NCBI GenBank assembly: GCA_003443635.1
Contig: CP031964.1
Location: 2,450,321-2,514,320 of the forward strand
Origin: Flavobacteriaceae bacterium
Lineage (GTDB): Bacteria > Bacteroidota > Bacteroidia > Flavobacteriales > Flavobacteriaceae
Length of the DNA stretch: 64,000 bases
Direction: 5' to 3'
How positions within the stretch are numbered: the stretch's first letter is position 1; each line of letters begins with the position of its first letter. The translations under genes were made by a program, and so were the position numbers. A model generated the notes under the pieces. That model was not told where the DNA came from. It ran no database searches and saw only the letters and a program-made list of their open reading frames with translations. Shown one piece after another: positions 35,876 to 43,969 of this stretch.

Positions 35876-36514
35876 ATGATGAAGAAAATAATTTTTAAAG
35901 ATGAGGTCAAAAAAATCCTCTTAGAGCATATCCTCACAGGTAGTATAAAACCAGGTGAACGCATTTCACTTCCTACAATAGCTAAAGAACTAGAGTTAAG
36001 TGTAACACCAATTCGTGAAGCCTTAACCCAACTATCTGAAACTGGAATTATTACTTACATCGCCAACAGAGGTTTTTTTGTTATTGAACTGTCTATAAAA
36101 GAAGCTAAAGAGATTTATGACTTGATGGCTGTTCTAGAAGGCAATGCTGTAAAAAAATCACTTTACAATGATCAACAAATAAAAGAACTGAGAATGATCA
36201 ATTCAGCATTTGTAAAGGCCAAAAGTGCCATAGAAATGTTGGATTATGATAGGCAATTTCATCAAAAGCTTATTGAAACTTATACAAACGAATCGGCTAT
36301 TAAAATAATTGAAAACTTAAGAGTAAGAATTAGCTTGTATGATTATGCCTTTTGGAATGAAGGTCAAAAAATGACATCTATAACGATGCATGAAAAGATC
36401 ATTAGCCTTTTAGCTTCTAATGACATTACATCTGCGGTAACTCTTGTTGAAGACAATTGGATACAAGGTGTTCATTACATTATTAATAAGCTTGAAAAAA
36501 ATCAATCAAAATAA
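35876..36514 (+). CDS. GntR family (FadR-type, FCD domain) regulator
   Basis: Start at ATG 35876 or 35879; a GTG at 35870 lies inside the -7 box and is unlikely. About 212 aa. The winged helix-turn-helix is in residues 1-70 (LTGSIKPGERISLPTIAKEL and ELSVTPIREALTQLSETGII). An all-helical FCD ligand domain follows (KEAKEIYDLMAVLEGNAVKK; metal-site type residues Asp..His in YDRQFHQKLIETY and a later His in MHEKI). It has its own palindromic operator upstream and is followed by a serine hydrolase gene 55 bp downstream, the probable target. Both are in the B-C unit. Confidence 0.88.
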   Translation: MMKKIIFKDEVKKILLEHILTGSIKPGERISLPTIAKELELSVTPIREALTQLSETGIITYIANRGFFVIELSIKEAKEIYDLMAVLEGNAVKKSLYNDQQIKELRMINSAFVKAKSAIEMLDYDRQFHQKLIETYTNESAIKIIENLRVRISLYDYAFWNEGQKMTSITMHEKIISLLASNDITSAVTLVEDNWIQGVHYIINKLEKNQSK

Positions 36515-36569
36515 CCATTCTCACACTTTGACCAACCAGTCTATTTGTAACAAATATTAAATTCAAAAA

Positions 36570-38048
36570 ATGAAAAAATTATTGTATTTCTCAACGATCT
36601 TATGTTTATTGGTTAGTTGTAAACAAGAAGAAAAACAAACACTCTCGCCTGAAGCTCTTGAAATTAAGAATGCATTACTCAAGCAGAAAGGACATTTTGA
36701 TGCTCCAGGAATCGCATTTGGTCTCATTAAAAATGACACAATTATATATTCTGATGCACATGGTGTTAAAAGTTTAGATACTAAAGCACCACTAACTTCA
36801 CGGTCATTATTTCATATGGCATCAGTTTCAAAACCTTTTGTTGCAACTGCAATTGTTCAATTAATAGAACAAGGAAAAATTGATTTGAATGAAAAGCTTA
36901 CTCATTATCTCCCTTATTATACAATGACAGATAACCGCTATAAAGACATTACAATTAAGCACATGCTTACACATACTTCTGGAATCCCTAACATTGATGA
37001 TTATGAATGGGATAAGCCACAATACGATGATGGCGCCATAGAACGCTATGCTAGGAGCCAAAAGAATTTTAAACTCGATTTTACGCCGGGTGAAAAATTC
37101 AACTACAGCAACCCCGCATTTGATATACTATGTGATGTGATCGCCAAGGTCTCAGGCATGACTTTTGAAGATTATATGAAAAAGAACATCTTTGAACCAA
37201 TTGGTATGAAAAACAGTACCTTCTTCAAACCTGAAGTTCCTAAAGACTTGGCTACACAACCTCATATCTTGGGTGACAGTCTTCAAATGGTTGTTAGTGA
37301 AATTTACCCTTACAACAGAAGACATGCTGGGAGTTCAACACTCCACTCTAATGTTGAAGACATGTTACTTTGGGCTCAAGTATATCTTAACAAAGGAGCA
37401 ATTAATGGTAAACAAATTTTTAGCAAAAAATCCTATGATTTGTTGACAAGTATTTACACGTATGATGGAAAAAGTAAAGTTCATTTAAGTTGGTTTTCAG
37501 GAAAGTTAAATGATTCTCCAATATACTATCATAGTGGACAAGATACTGGGTATAATTCATTTTTTGGTTTCATGCCAGAAAAAAAATTGGCAGTAGTAAT
37601 GATGGTGAATGCTGACGAATTTTGGACTTTGAATAATTGCGCTAGAATTCTAAAAAATTCAATTTTTAATGACAGTATTCATTTAAAGGGACCTATACAC
37701 TATAAACTAAAAGACCATATTTTGACTCATGGAATAGAAAAAGTGAAAGAGATATATCGAACGGAAGAACAAAAAAATCCTCAAGACTATTATTTCAGAG
37801 CAAATTATTTAGATAATTTAGGTTATTGGTTGATTGATAGAAATCACCCAAAAGAAGCCTTAGATGTATTTTTATATCTTGTAGAAGTAGAACCTGATTA
37901 TGCTGGGTGGGTTTCCAGTGCTGCTGATGCCTATAAAGAAATGGGTAGTATTAATATGGCTATAGAATGGCATAAAAAAGCACTTAAAATAGATCCAAGC
38001 TATGAGTACGCGAAAGAAGAGATAGAAAGGCTTTCAAAAAAACGATAA
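36570..38048 (+). CDS. Class C beta-lactamase-fold lipoprotein with C-terminal TPR
   Basis: A 492-aa lipoprotein (lipobox LLVSC, Cys17). Active-site motifs: SVSK at 85-88, YSN at 179-181 and YHSGQDTGYN (HSG, about 325). A C-terminal helical part (about 385-490) contains TPR-like units, ending MAIEWHKKALKIDPSYEYAK. It shares the serine-hydrolase-plus-TPR layout with 10229 but is clearly a different branch. It is the second gene of the B-C unit, after the GntR regulator (55 bp). Confidence 0.88.
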   Translation: MKKLLYFSTILCLLVSCKQEEKQTLSPEALEIKNALLKQKGHFDAPGIAFGLIKNDTIIYSDAHGVKSLDTKAPLTSRSLFHMASVSKPFVATAIVQLIEQGKIDLNEKLTHYLPYYTMTDNRYKDITIKHMLTHTSGIPNIDDYEWDKPQYDDGAIERYARSQKNFKLDFTPGEKFNYSNPAFDILCDVIAKVSGMTFEDYMKKNIFEPIGMKNSTFFKPEVPKDLATQPHILGDSLQMVVSEIYPYNRRHAGSSTLHSNVEDMLLWAQVYLNKGAINGKQIFSKKSYDLLTSIYTYDGKSKVHLSWFSGKLNDSPIYYHSGQDTGYNSFFGFMPEKKLAVVMMVNADEFWTLNNCARILKNSIFNDSIHLKGPIHYKLKDHILTHGIEKVKEIYRTEEQKNPQDYYFRANYLDNLGYWLIDRNHPKEALDVFLYLVEVEPDYAGWVSSAADAYKEMGSINMAIEWHKKALKIDPSYEYAKEEIERLSKKR

Positions 38049-38087
38049 AATAAATGATTTTATGAATTGAAAACTTTATAAAACGTT

Positions 38088-38219
38088 TTACAACAACGTG
38101 TATAGCTAATTATTGGCACAGCTTGTACTCGGAAAATTCTACGGATTTCTCTAATGGTTCGTTCCCTTTTACTATCTTGACCTAGCCAACATAACTAACC
38201 ATACACGTACACGTTGTAA
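38088..38219 (+). repeat. Cassette-type element C
   Basis: Left end TTACAAC, spacer AAC, stem GTGTATAG; right end stem CCATACAC, spacer GTACAC, core GTTGTAA. The inner part contains CTCGGAAAATTCTACGGATT. Sequence before the left end (AAAACGTTTTACAAC) is the complement of the start of unit B-C (GTGGTAAAACATTTT) at 13 of 15 positions. Confidence 0.8.
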
Positions 38220-38239
38220 GCCATTTGAGAAAAACGCCA

Positions 38240-38959
38240 ATGAAAATAATAATCGGAATAATTATAGCAATCGGACTTTTGTTTGTTTACCTAAATAAAA
38301 AGAAACAAAATGCGACAGAATCTACATCTGAAAACACAAAACCAACTACTTTCTATTCATTAAATGACGGAAACCAAAGTGAATTACTTATTTCAATGGA
38401 AATTCCTCAAACGTGGCTTGATTCAACAAAGACTAAATATGATTGGAATGAATTTGATGAATACGACAACAGAATGTGGGAATATATGTATAAATTCTTT
38501 GACGAAACAGTTGCAAAAAGTGGAATTGAAGACTACAACGAATTATGGAACAAATTAACTCGTGAACAAAAAATATTTTGGGCTTTTTTATCATTTAATG
38601 GAGATACTGATAATGGCGGAGTTTATCAATTTATTTTCAACCGACCTGAATTTATTGTTGCAGTTGCGGAAACTTGGGACGAATTAAAAATGACGGAATT
38701 GGAAACTGACTATGAAAACGTATTGAAAGAATTAACTGGAAAATCGTCAAAAATTAGCGAACTAAAAGCAGTTTTTAATGATGAATCCAAAGATTGGAAA
38801 AAAAGATGGGATTCGTTCGAAGATGGATATAAAGAATTAAAATCGACCGAAAAGATTGAGGAATATTATTACGACAAAGAATTTAAGAAAAAACTGTACA
38901 AACAAGTTGCTGATTTAATCGAGAATAATATTGATAAATTTGCAACAATAACGAAATAA
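38240..38959 (+). CDS. Membrane-anchored DMP19/DUF4375-like protein
   Basis: I take ATG 38240 (MKIIIGIIIAIGLLFVYLNK) rather than TTG 38225. About 239 aa: one N-terminal transmembrane helix, a linker, then a helical domain with FWAFLSFNGDTDNGGVYQFI and NRPEFIVAVAETWDEL, the signature of the DMP19-like/DUF4375 domain. Members occur in accessory and phage-linked regions; DMP19 proper is a DNA-mimic. A membrane-anchored version would have another role. It is the only gene of unit C-D. Confidence 0.75.
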   Translation: MKIIIGIIIAIGLLFVYLNKKKQNATESTSENTKPTTFYSLNDGNQSELLISMEIPQTWLDSTKTKYDWNEFDEYDNRMWEYMYKFFDETVAKSGIEDYNELWNKLTREQKIFWAFLSFNGDTDNGGVYQFIFNRPEFIVAVAETWDELKMTELETDYENVLKELTGKSSKISELKAVFNDESKDWKKRWDSFEDGYKELKSTEKIEEYYYDKEFKKKLYKQVADLIENNIDKFATITK

Positions 38960-38967
38960 AAAACGGT

Positions 38968-39098
38968 TTACAACAATGGCTATAAGTAATTGCTTGTCCT
39001 CGTCTACTTTGGAAATTCCTGAGGAATTTCCAACTTGGTGTGTACTTGTAAAGTTAAGTGCTAACCCACGCAACTACTCATATCCGAGACCGTTAGCA
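38968..39098 (+). repeat. Cassette-type element D
   Basis: Left end TTTACAAC, spacer AAT, stem GGCTATAAGTAATTGC; right end stem GCAACTACTCATATCC, spacer GAGACC, core GTTAGCA. The centre is a 9-bp palindrome pair (GGAAATTCC ... GGAATTTCC). The outer left sequence AAACGGTTTACAAC complements the start of unit C-D at 12 of 14 positions. Confidence 0.82.
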
Positions 39099-39117
39099 AC
39101 AAGACCGACAAAACAAA

Positions 39118-39663
39118 ATGGCAGTTTGGATTCAAATAATAGGATTACGAAAACCGGACTCAATTGAGAACGAAAAAGAAAAGATTTTCGAAATCCTAAA
39201 CAAAACGAAATTTGATTTTGATTTTGTAAAGCAGAAAACTGGTGTTGGATTAGAAAAAATCGAATGGAATTTGATTGAATCAAAAGGAATTGAATTCTTT
39301 GAATTATCAATGTTTGACCAATCCTTGAAAATTTATTTTGATAATCCGAATTTTATTGAGTTTTCAGGTTCTTTTGAACTTTTTAGTTCTTGGTTTCGTT
39401 TTGCTGACAAAGAGCAATCTGAATTGACAAATGGAATTAGGAAAGTGTTTCGGAAAATTGCGTCCGAATATGGAATTTCGGAACTAATCTATTTTTCAGA
39501 ATGGTTTTTTGAACTCGTAGAAATACGAAACGAAGAAGAAACTTTTGAGGATTTAATGGAACGGATTAAAAATTATCCAGGCCTTAAACGAGAAGATTTT
39601 TTTGGACTTGAATCAAATGAATATTACGTTGAAACAACAAGTCCAGTTGCTAACAATGTATAA
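39118..39663 (+). CDS. Protein of unknown function, unit D-E
   Basis: A 181-aa cytoplasmic protein from ATG 39118, 20 bp after the core of element D. No signal peptide or membrane helix. It is rich in Glu, Phe and Ile (KTKFDFDFVKQKTGVGLEKI, SGSFELFSSWFRFADKEQSE, ISELIYFSEWFFELVEI) and probably alpha/beta. I do not recognise the family. Its last codons (..SPVANNV, stop TAA) are encoded by the left arm of element E, so the element supplies the stop codon. Confidence 0.65.
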   Translation: MAVWIQIIGLRKPDSIENEKEKIFEILNKTKFDFDFVKQKTGVGLEKIEWNLIESKGIEFFELSMFDQSLKIYFDNPNFIEFSGSFELFSSWFRFADKEQSELTNGIRKVFRKIASEYGISELIYFSEWFFELVEIRNEEETFEDLMERIKNYPGLKREDFFGLESNEYYVETTSPVANNV

Positions 39664-39780
39664 CCGCAATTACGGCGGATTCGACTACGTCCAAATCCAC
39701 TCGGAATTGCTAAAGTCTGTGCCAAACCGAAAATTAACGCAAATAAACCCGTAACTGACGGTTATACGAGACCGTTGTGC
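39648..39780 (+). repeat. Cassette-type element E
   Basis: Left end TGCTAAC, spacer AAT, stem GTATAACCG; right end stem CGGTTATAC, spacer GAGACC, core GTTGTGC. The two arms pair perfectly over 9 bp once the unequal spacers are left out. Its outer ends do not match each other (GTTAGCA against GTTGTGC) but each matches the neighbouring element across a gene. It contains ACGGCGGATTCG and CACTCGGAATTG. Confidence 0.85.
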
Positions 39781-39797
39781 ATAAGCTGAACAGACCA

Positions 39798-40426
39798 ATG
39801 AGTATTAAAGATAAATCACTAAATTTCCAATACCAATACAGCCGAATTTTCACTTTCGGTCTGAATAGGAAAAAATTTATTTGCTTACCGAAATGTAATA
39901 GTTTGTTTGTGTCAAATAATTCAAGAAATACATTTATTGCACTCGGATTTACATTGTTTTCTTGTGGACTATTTTTTTCTGGAATTATAGAAGGTTTTAT
40001 AAACGAAAATGAAATTACAACGGAATTTATACTTGTGTTTTTTTAGCTCATCCAATTGTTGCGACTATCGGATTACGTCAATTTTTGTGGATGATTAATG
40101 GACGACAAGAATTACGGATTGAGAATGGAAAAATGACATTAACTAAAAAAGGAACTTTTCTAACTAAAACACAAACTTTTGAATTGGAACACGTGGAAAA
40201 CGTTCGGAATGAAATCCAAGAAAATTCATTATCCCTTTATGACAAAACATTGAGGAATATCGCTCTGAATAGGAAATTGCTTTTTAGTCACATAATGGGA
40301 GAAATTCTCTTTAACTACAAAGGAAAAAAAGTCAAATTGTTTAATGAATTGACTGAAAATCAAAAAACTGAATTAATAACTGAAATCAATAATCTGAAAC
40401 AAAAGCCTACGCACAACACCGTATAA
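39798..40426 (+). pseudogene. Two-helix membrane protein with PH-like domain, frameshifted
   Basis: The frame from ATG 39798 encodes two-part membrane sequence (TFIALGFTLFSCGLFFSGII, TTEFILVFF) and meets TAG at 40044-40046 in a run of seven Ts (40038-40044). With one T added the frame continues FLAHPIVATIGLRQFLWMI and on through NGRQELRIENGKMTLTKKGT, a beta-rich membrane-proximal domain, to a TAA at 40426. The C-terminus ..PTHNTV is encoded by the left arm of element F. A single base lost from a T8 tract explains the break; a sequencing error in the homopolymer is also possible. Confidence 0.75.
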
Positions 40427-40504
40427 AATTAATTGCTAATAGCAAATAAAGAGTGTCTCGGAAATCCTAGCGGATTTTCTAAATTCTATACCTTTTTGTT
40501 ACCT
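40411..40504 (+). repeat. Cassette-type element F, short form
   Basis: Left end GCACAAC, spacer ACC, stem GTATAAAATTAA; right end stem TAAATTCTATAC, spacer CTTTTT, core GTTACCT. At 94 bp it is the shortest copy, but it keeps the 3-nt/6-nt spacers and the inner CTCGGAAATCCTAGCGGATT. Its left outer sequence complements the start of unit E-F (12 of 14). No further element follows, so it is the right border of the array. Confidence 0.75.
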
Positions 40505-40627
40505 TATTGCTCATAGAATGATCTCACATCATTGCAAAACATATTGGTTTGGATACATAAAATACTCTTCTCCTATTTATAGGTGTTTCAATAAAAATGA
40601 TACAAATATGGAGCAAACTATATCAAA

Positions 40628-42016
40628 CTATTTGCCGATACAGAAATTAGCAAAAATATTACCTAATAAATCATCTGAAGTGATTTCCCCTGTGATTTCT
40701 CCAAAATGATATAGAGCTTGACGAATATCTATTGCTAATAAATCTCCAGAAAGCTTATCATCCATACCTTGTTGTACTTTTTGTATTTCGGTTAAGGCTT
40801 TAAGTAAAGCATCATAATGCCTGGAATTGGTAACAATAGTATCATTATTTCGCAATGCGCCAGTATTTACAAATTCTAAAAGTTTAGTTTTTAATAGCTC
40901 TACCCCTATTCCTTTTTTTGCAGATAATGTTATCACATTCGGAATTTGAGATTTAAGATTCAAAATCTGTGCTTTATCTATCTTGTCTATTTTATTAGCA
41001 ATAATTAATAAAGGTTTTTGAGTGTATTTATTTTTAAGTTTCTCGATTTCTAATTTTAATCGCTCCTCTTGATATTTAAATTCTTCAGCATTAAATAAAA
41101 GGATCACCACTTGAGATTGATCTATTTTTTCAAATGTTTTTTTAATTCCAATATTCTCTACAACATCTTGGGTTTCCCGTATCCCAGCAGTATCTATAAA
41201 TCGAAAACCAATACCTCCTATTGTAATTTCATCTTCAATAGCATCTCTAGTCGTTCCTGCAATATCACTAACAATAGCTTTTTCTTCGTTTAGTAAGGCA
41301 TTTAATAGTGTAGATTTCCCAACATTAGGTTCTCCAACAATGGCAATTGGTATTCCGTTTTTAATCACATTTCCAATCGCAAACGAGTCGATTAAATGTT
41401 TTAGCACTTTAGTAATTCGTATTATCAAACTTTTAAATTGTTCTCGATCTGCAAACTCAACATCTTCTTCTGCAAAATCTAATTCCAATTCTATGAGTGA
41501 TGCAAAATTTAAAAGCTCATCTCGTAACGATTTAATCTCATTACTAAAACCACCTCTCATTTGTTGTATGGCCAATTGATGGGATGCTTCATTATCACTA
41601 GAAATTAAATCTGCAACTGCTTCTGCCTGGCTTAAATCTAACTTTCCATTTAAAAACGCACGTAAGGTAAATTCTCCTGGGTTAGCTATTCTACATCCAT
41701 TACGTAAAAAAAGTTGAATAATTTCTTGTTGTATGTATATACTTCCATGACAAGAAATTTCGATTACATTTTCTCCAGTATAAGAATTTGGATTTTTAAA
41801 TATAGAAACCAATACTTCATCTAAAACTTTACCATCATTAACAATATGTCCTAAATGAATTGTATGTGTAGATTGCTGAGATAGAACTTTACCACTAATC
41901 GATTTAAAAAACGATTCGCAAATTACAATAGCATCTTTCCCAGATAGCCTGATAATAGCTATGGCTCCAGCACCAGAAGGTGTAGCTAATGCTATAATTG
42001 TATCGTTATTTATCAT
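40628..42016 (-). CDS. mnmE: tRNA modification GTPase MnmE
   Basis: A 462-aa protein from ATG 42016 (MINDTIIALATPSGAGAIAI), the usual start; the longer frame to 42070 adds 18 residues with no homology. An N-terminal formyl-THF-binding domain is followed by a helical domain and an embedded G domain: GEPNVGKSTLLNALL (G1), GTTRD (G2), DTAG (G3), NKID (G4). The C-terminus ends FCIGK, the conserved CxGK. With MnmG it modifies U34 of several tRNAs. A core gene that marks the end of the accessory region. Confidence 0.97.
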   Translation of the reverse strand: MINNDTIIALATPSGAGAIAIIRLSGKDAIVICESFFKSISGKVLSQQSTHTIHLGHIVNDGKVLDEVLVSIFKNPNSYTGENVIEISCHGSIYIQQEIIQLFLRNGCRIANPGEFTLRAFLNGKLDLSQAEAVADLISSDNEASHQLAIQQMRGGFSNEIKSLRDELLNFASLIELELDFAEEDVEFADREQFKSLIIRITKVLKHLIDSFAIGNVIKNGIPIAIVGEPNVGKSTLLNALLNEEKAIVSDIAGTTRDAIEDEITIGGIGFRFIDTAGIRETQDVVENIGIKKTFEKIDQSQVVILLFNAEEFKYQEERLKLEIEKLKNKYTQKPLLIIANKIDKIDKAQILNLKSQIPNVITLSAKKGIGVELLKTKLLEFVNTGALRNNDTIVTNSRHYDALLKALTEIQKVQQGMDDKLSGDLLAIDIRQALYHFGEITGEITSDDLLGNIFANFCIGK

Positions 42017-42037
42017 AAAATCTTTGAAAAATTTAAA

Positions 42038-42065
42038 CAAAAGTAGTAAAATTGTACTGTGGCAA
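42038..42065 (-). promoter_or_regulatory. Probable mnmE promoter
   Basis: On the minus strand TTG (42063-42065), a 17-bp spacer and TACTTTTG (42038-42045) match the Bacteroidota TTG/TAnnTTTG promoter. The -7 box ends 21 bp before the ATG at 42016. This also supports the shorter mnmE start, because the longer frame would begin upstream of the promoter. Confidence 0.65.
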
Positions 42066-42124
42066 CACACTCCTAATCTATTAAAAGCTATTTATGACTA
42101 GTTTTTAAAAAACTATAAAAGAAA

Positions 42125-43288
42125 ATGAAAAAGTTAATTGTAGTATTCTTAATTATTAGCACTGTGCTTTCTTGTAAAAAAGAAGAGTCTATATCTGACA
42201 ATACTTATGAAATAAATGTATCTTCAAAAGGAGTTTACAATGGAGTTAGAGCCTATTTAAAACTGGTTTCTAATAATAGTAGAGCACAAACAGTAACAGA
42301 TACTGCTATTGTAGTGAATGAAACTTTTACATTTAAGGGCAACATTGATAATACATCTATGCGTTTATTAACTATTAATGGCGTTAGTAGTAGTTTACCC
42401 ATAATTTTAGAATCGGGGGTGACAAATATTGAAATATATAAAGACAGTATATTTGCTTCTAAAGTTAATGGCCAAAAAAACAATACAGCTTTTAGTATTT
42501 ATAAATCTGAATTAAGAAAAAAGAATACAGCATTAAATGAGTTAAGAGGAAAGATGAATTCTGCTAGATTAGAGAATAATAATGTGTTGTTTGAACAGTT
42601 ATCTCAACAAAACATTTCTTTAATTCAAGAAGGAGAAGCTTATCCTTATGAATTTATATTGGAAAACCCTAAACTTGATTTTTCGTTATTATTATTAGAA
42701 AACTTAGCTTCTGGAATACAACAAGTAGATATTGATAAATTTAAAGAATGTATGCAAAGCTTAACTAGTGTGATTAATAAAAATGATTATAATAGAAGTG
42801 TTGCAATTAAATTAAATATTTTCATACAGAATAAAGAAAATGAAGCCAAAGTAGATATTGGTAAAGTAGCTCCTAATTTTACTGGAACAACACCAGAAGG
42901 AAATACCATCTCTTTAAATGATATTAAAGGAAAAGTTACTATTATTGATTTTTGGGCTGCATGGTGTGCACCTTGCCGAAAAGAAAATCCAAACGTGGTA
43001 AAGGTATATGAGAAGTATCACGATAAAGGTTTAGAAATTATAAGTGTATCACTCGATGGTAGAGCTGGTCAAAATAATCCTAAAACAGCCTGGGTTAAAG
43101 CTATTGAAAATGATAAGTTAAATTGGCATCATATCTCTAGTTTAACTTATTTTAATGAGCCAGCTGCTAGGTTATATAGTATAAATGCTATCCCTGCTAC
43201 TTTTATTCTAGATGAAAACGGAGTAATTGTTTCTAAACGCTTAAGAGGTGATGCCTTAGATCAAAAAATAGGTGAGCTTTTAAAGTAG
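42125..43288 (+). CDS. TlpA-like thioredoxin lipoprotein with DUF4369 domain
   Basis: A 387-aa lipoprotein (lipobox TVLSC, Cys17). Residues 25-240 are a DUF4369-type beta domain plus a helical linker (NTALNELRGKMNSARLENNN). Residues 245-387 form a thioredoxin fold of the TlpA/ResA type: GKVTIIDFWAAWCAPCRKEN with the WCAPC redox pair, cis-Pro region NAIPATFILDENG. It probably reduces disulfides (for example in cytochrome maturation) in the periplasm. It is divergent from mnmE. Confidence 0.9.
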   Translation: MKKLIVVFLIISTVLSCKKEESISDNTYEINVSSKGVYNGVRAYLKLVSNNSRAQTVTDTAIVVNETFTFKGNIDNTSMRLLTINGVSSSLPIILESGVTNIEIYKDSIFASKVNGQKNNTAFSIYKSELRKKNTALNELRGKMNSARLENNNVLFEQLSQQNISLIQEGEAYPYEFILENPKLDFSLLLLENLASGIQQVDIDKFKECMQSLTSVINKNDYNRSVAIKLNIFIQNKENEAKVDIGKVAPNFTGTTPEGNTISLNDIKGKVTIIDFWAAWCAPCRKENPNVVKVYEKYHDKGLEIISVSLDGRAGQNNPKTAWVKAIENDKLNWHHISSLTYFNEPAARLYSINAIPATFILDENGVIVSKRLRGDALDQKIGELLK

Positions 43289-43299
43289 ATTTGTTCTTA

Positions 43300-43950
43300 T
43301 TAAATATGACCTGTACGTTTCATTATATAAAGAATTAATATAGGTACCGCCAACATTCCAACCATTAATAGGTTTTCTTTAAAAACCCAAGTTGCTAAAA
43401 TTAATGTAATTGCATAACCACCAATAGCTCCTCCAAAATGGGCATCATGACCAATATTTCCTGTTTGTTTTTTCATTCCGTAAATAGAATAAAGCAAGTA
43501 ACCTACACCAAATAAATAAGCTGGAATAGGTATTGGTATAAAAATGAAACCTATTTTTAAATCCGGGCTCAATAATATAGCAGAGTATAATATACCTGTA
43601 ACTGCACCACTTGCACCAACAGCACTATAATGGTATTCGTTTTTATGAAAATAAAGGGACAATAAATTCCCTACTATCAAGCTTCCAAAATAAATAATTA
43701 CAAAGTTTACCTGACCTAAAATATCAATAACTTCATTTGCAAAAAAATAGAGTGTAAACATATTAAAAAACAAGTGCATCTCATCTGCATGTAAAAAGCC
43801 TGAGCTTACCATACGTACCTGCTCTCCTCTACGTATGCCTCCTATATTAAATTTATAAGTTTCAAAAAAAGAAAAATCTTTAAATCCCTTTAAAGAAAAT
43901 ACAACATTAGCTCCTATAATTATAATTGTAATAAAACTTATTTCTCCCAT
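43300..43950 (-). CDS. Rhomboid family intramembrane serine protease
   Basis: A 216-aa polytopic protein with about six hydrophobic helices. The catalytic Ser is in GASGAVTGILYSAIL and the His in HDAHFGGAIGGY, giving the usual rhomboid Ser-His dyad. HADEMHLFFNMFTLYFFANE provides the conserved HxxxN-type loop region. It cleaves membrane proteins inside the bilayer; substrates unknown. It is convergent with the TlpA-like gene (11 bp) and divergent from the acyltransferase gene. Confidence 0.93.
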   Translation of the reverse strand: MGEISFITIIIIGANVVFSLKGFKDFSFFETYKFNIGGIRRGEQVRMVSSGFLHADEMHLFFNMFTLYFFANEVIDILGQVNFVIIYFGSLIVGNLLSLYFHKNEYHYSAVGASGAVTGILYSAILLSPDLKIGFIFIPIPIPAYLFGVGYLLYSIYGMKKQTGNIGHDAHFGGAIGGYAITLILATWVFKENLLMVGMLAVPILILYIMKRTGHI

Positions 43951-43969
43951 AAAGTGTTAACGTAAAAAC

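Larger units (their letters stand above)
34993..40504 (+). other. Candidate array of integron-like gene cassettes
   Basis: Six repeat elements (A-F below), all in the same orientation, separate five units whose genes are all on the plus strand. The left arm of each element ends in AAC plus a 3-nt spacer, then a stem starting G(T/G)..TATA. The right arm ends with the stem, a 6-nt spacer and usually GTT. For four units the sequence before the gene and the sequence after it are inverted repeats: B/C 13 of 15, C/D 12 of 14, D/E 12 of 15 (first 9 perfect), E/F 12 of 14. Within elements E and F the two outer ends do not match. This is how integron cassettes look. GTTRRRY is not obeyed and no integrase is present, so the mechanism is inference. 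Confidence 0.6.

Noticed and set aside
34993-40504. Canonical integron attC sites
   Set aside because: Cores such as GTTAGCA, GTTGTGC and GTTGTAA do not obey GTTRRRY, and the spacers are 3 and 6 nt. The array is therefore described only as integron-like.
34993-40504. CRISPR array
   Set aside because: Repeats are long, diverged, imperfectly palindromic and separated by whole genes, with no spacers of uniform length and no cas genes.
34993-40504. Elements A-F as simple transcription terminators or MITEs
   Set aside because: They lack a T tract after the stem. A MITE would give direct target duplications, whereas the matching sequences here are inverted and lie across the genes.
40518-40709. 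63-aa plus-strand frame after element F
   Set aside because: Its second half is antisense to the 3' end of mnmE and its sequence shows no recognisable domain or ribosome binding site.
42017-42070. 18-codon upstream extension of mnmE
   Set aside because: The added residues do not resemble MnmE and the probable promoter lies within this segment.
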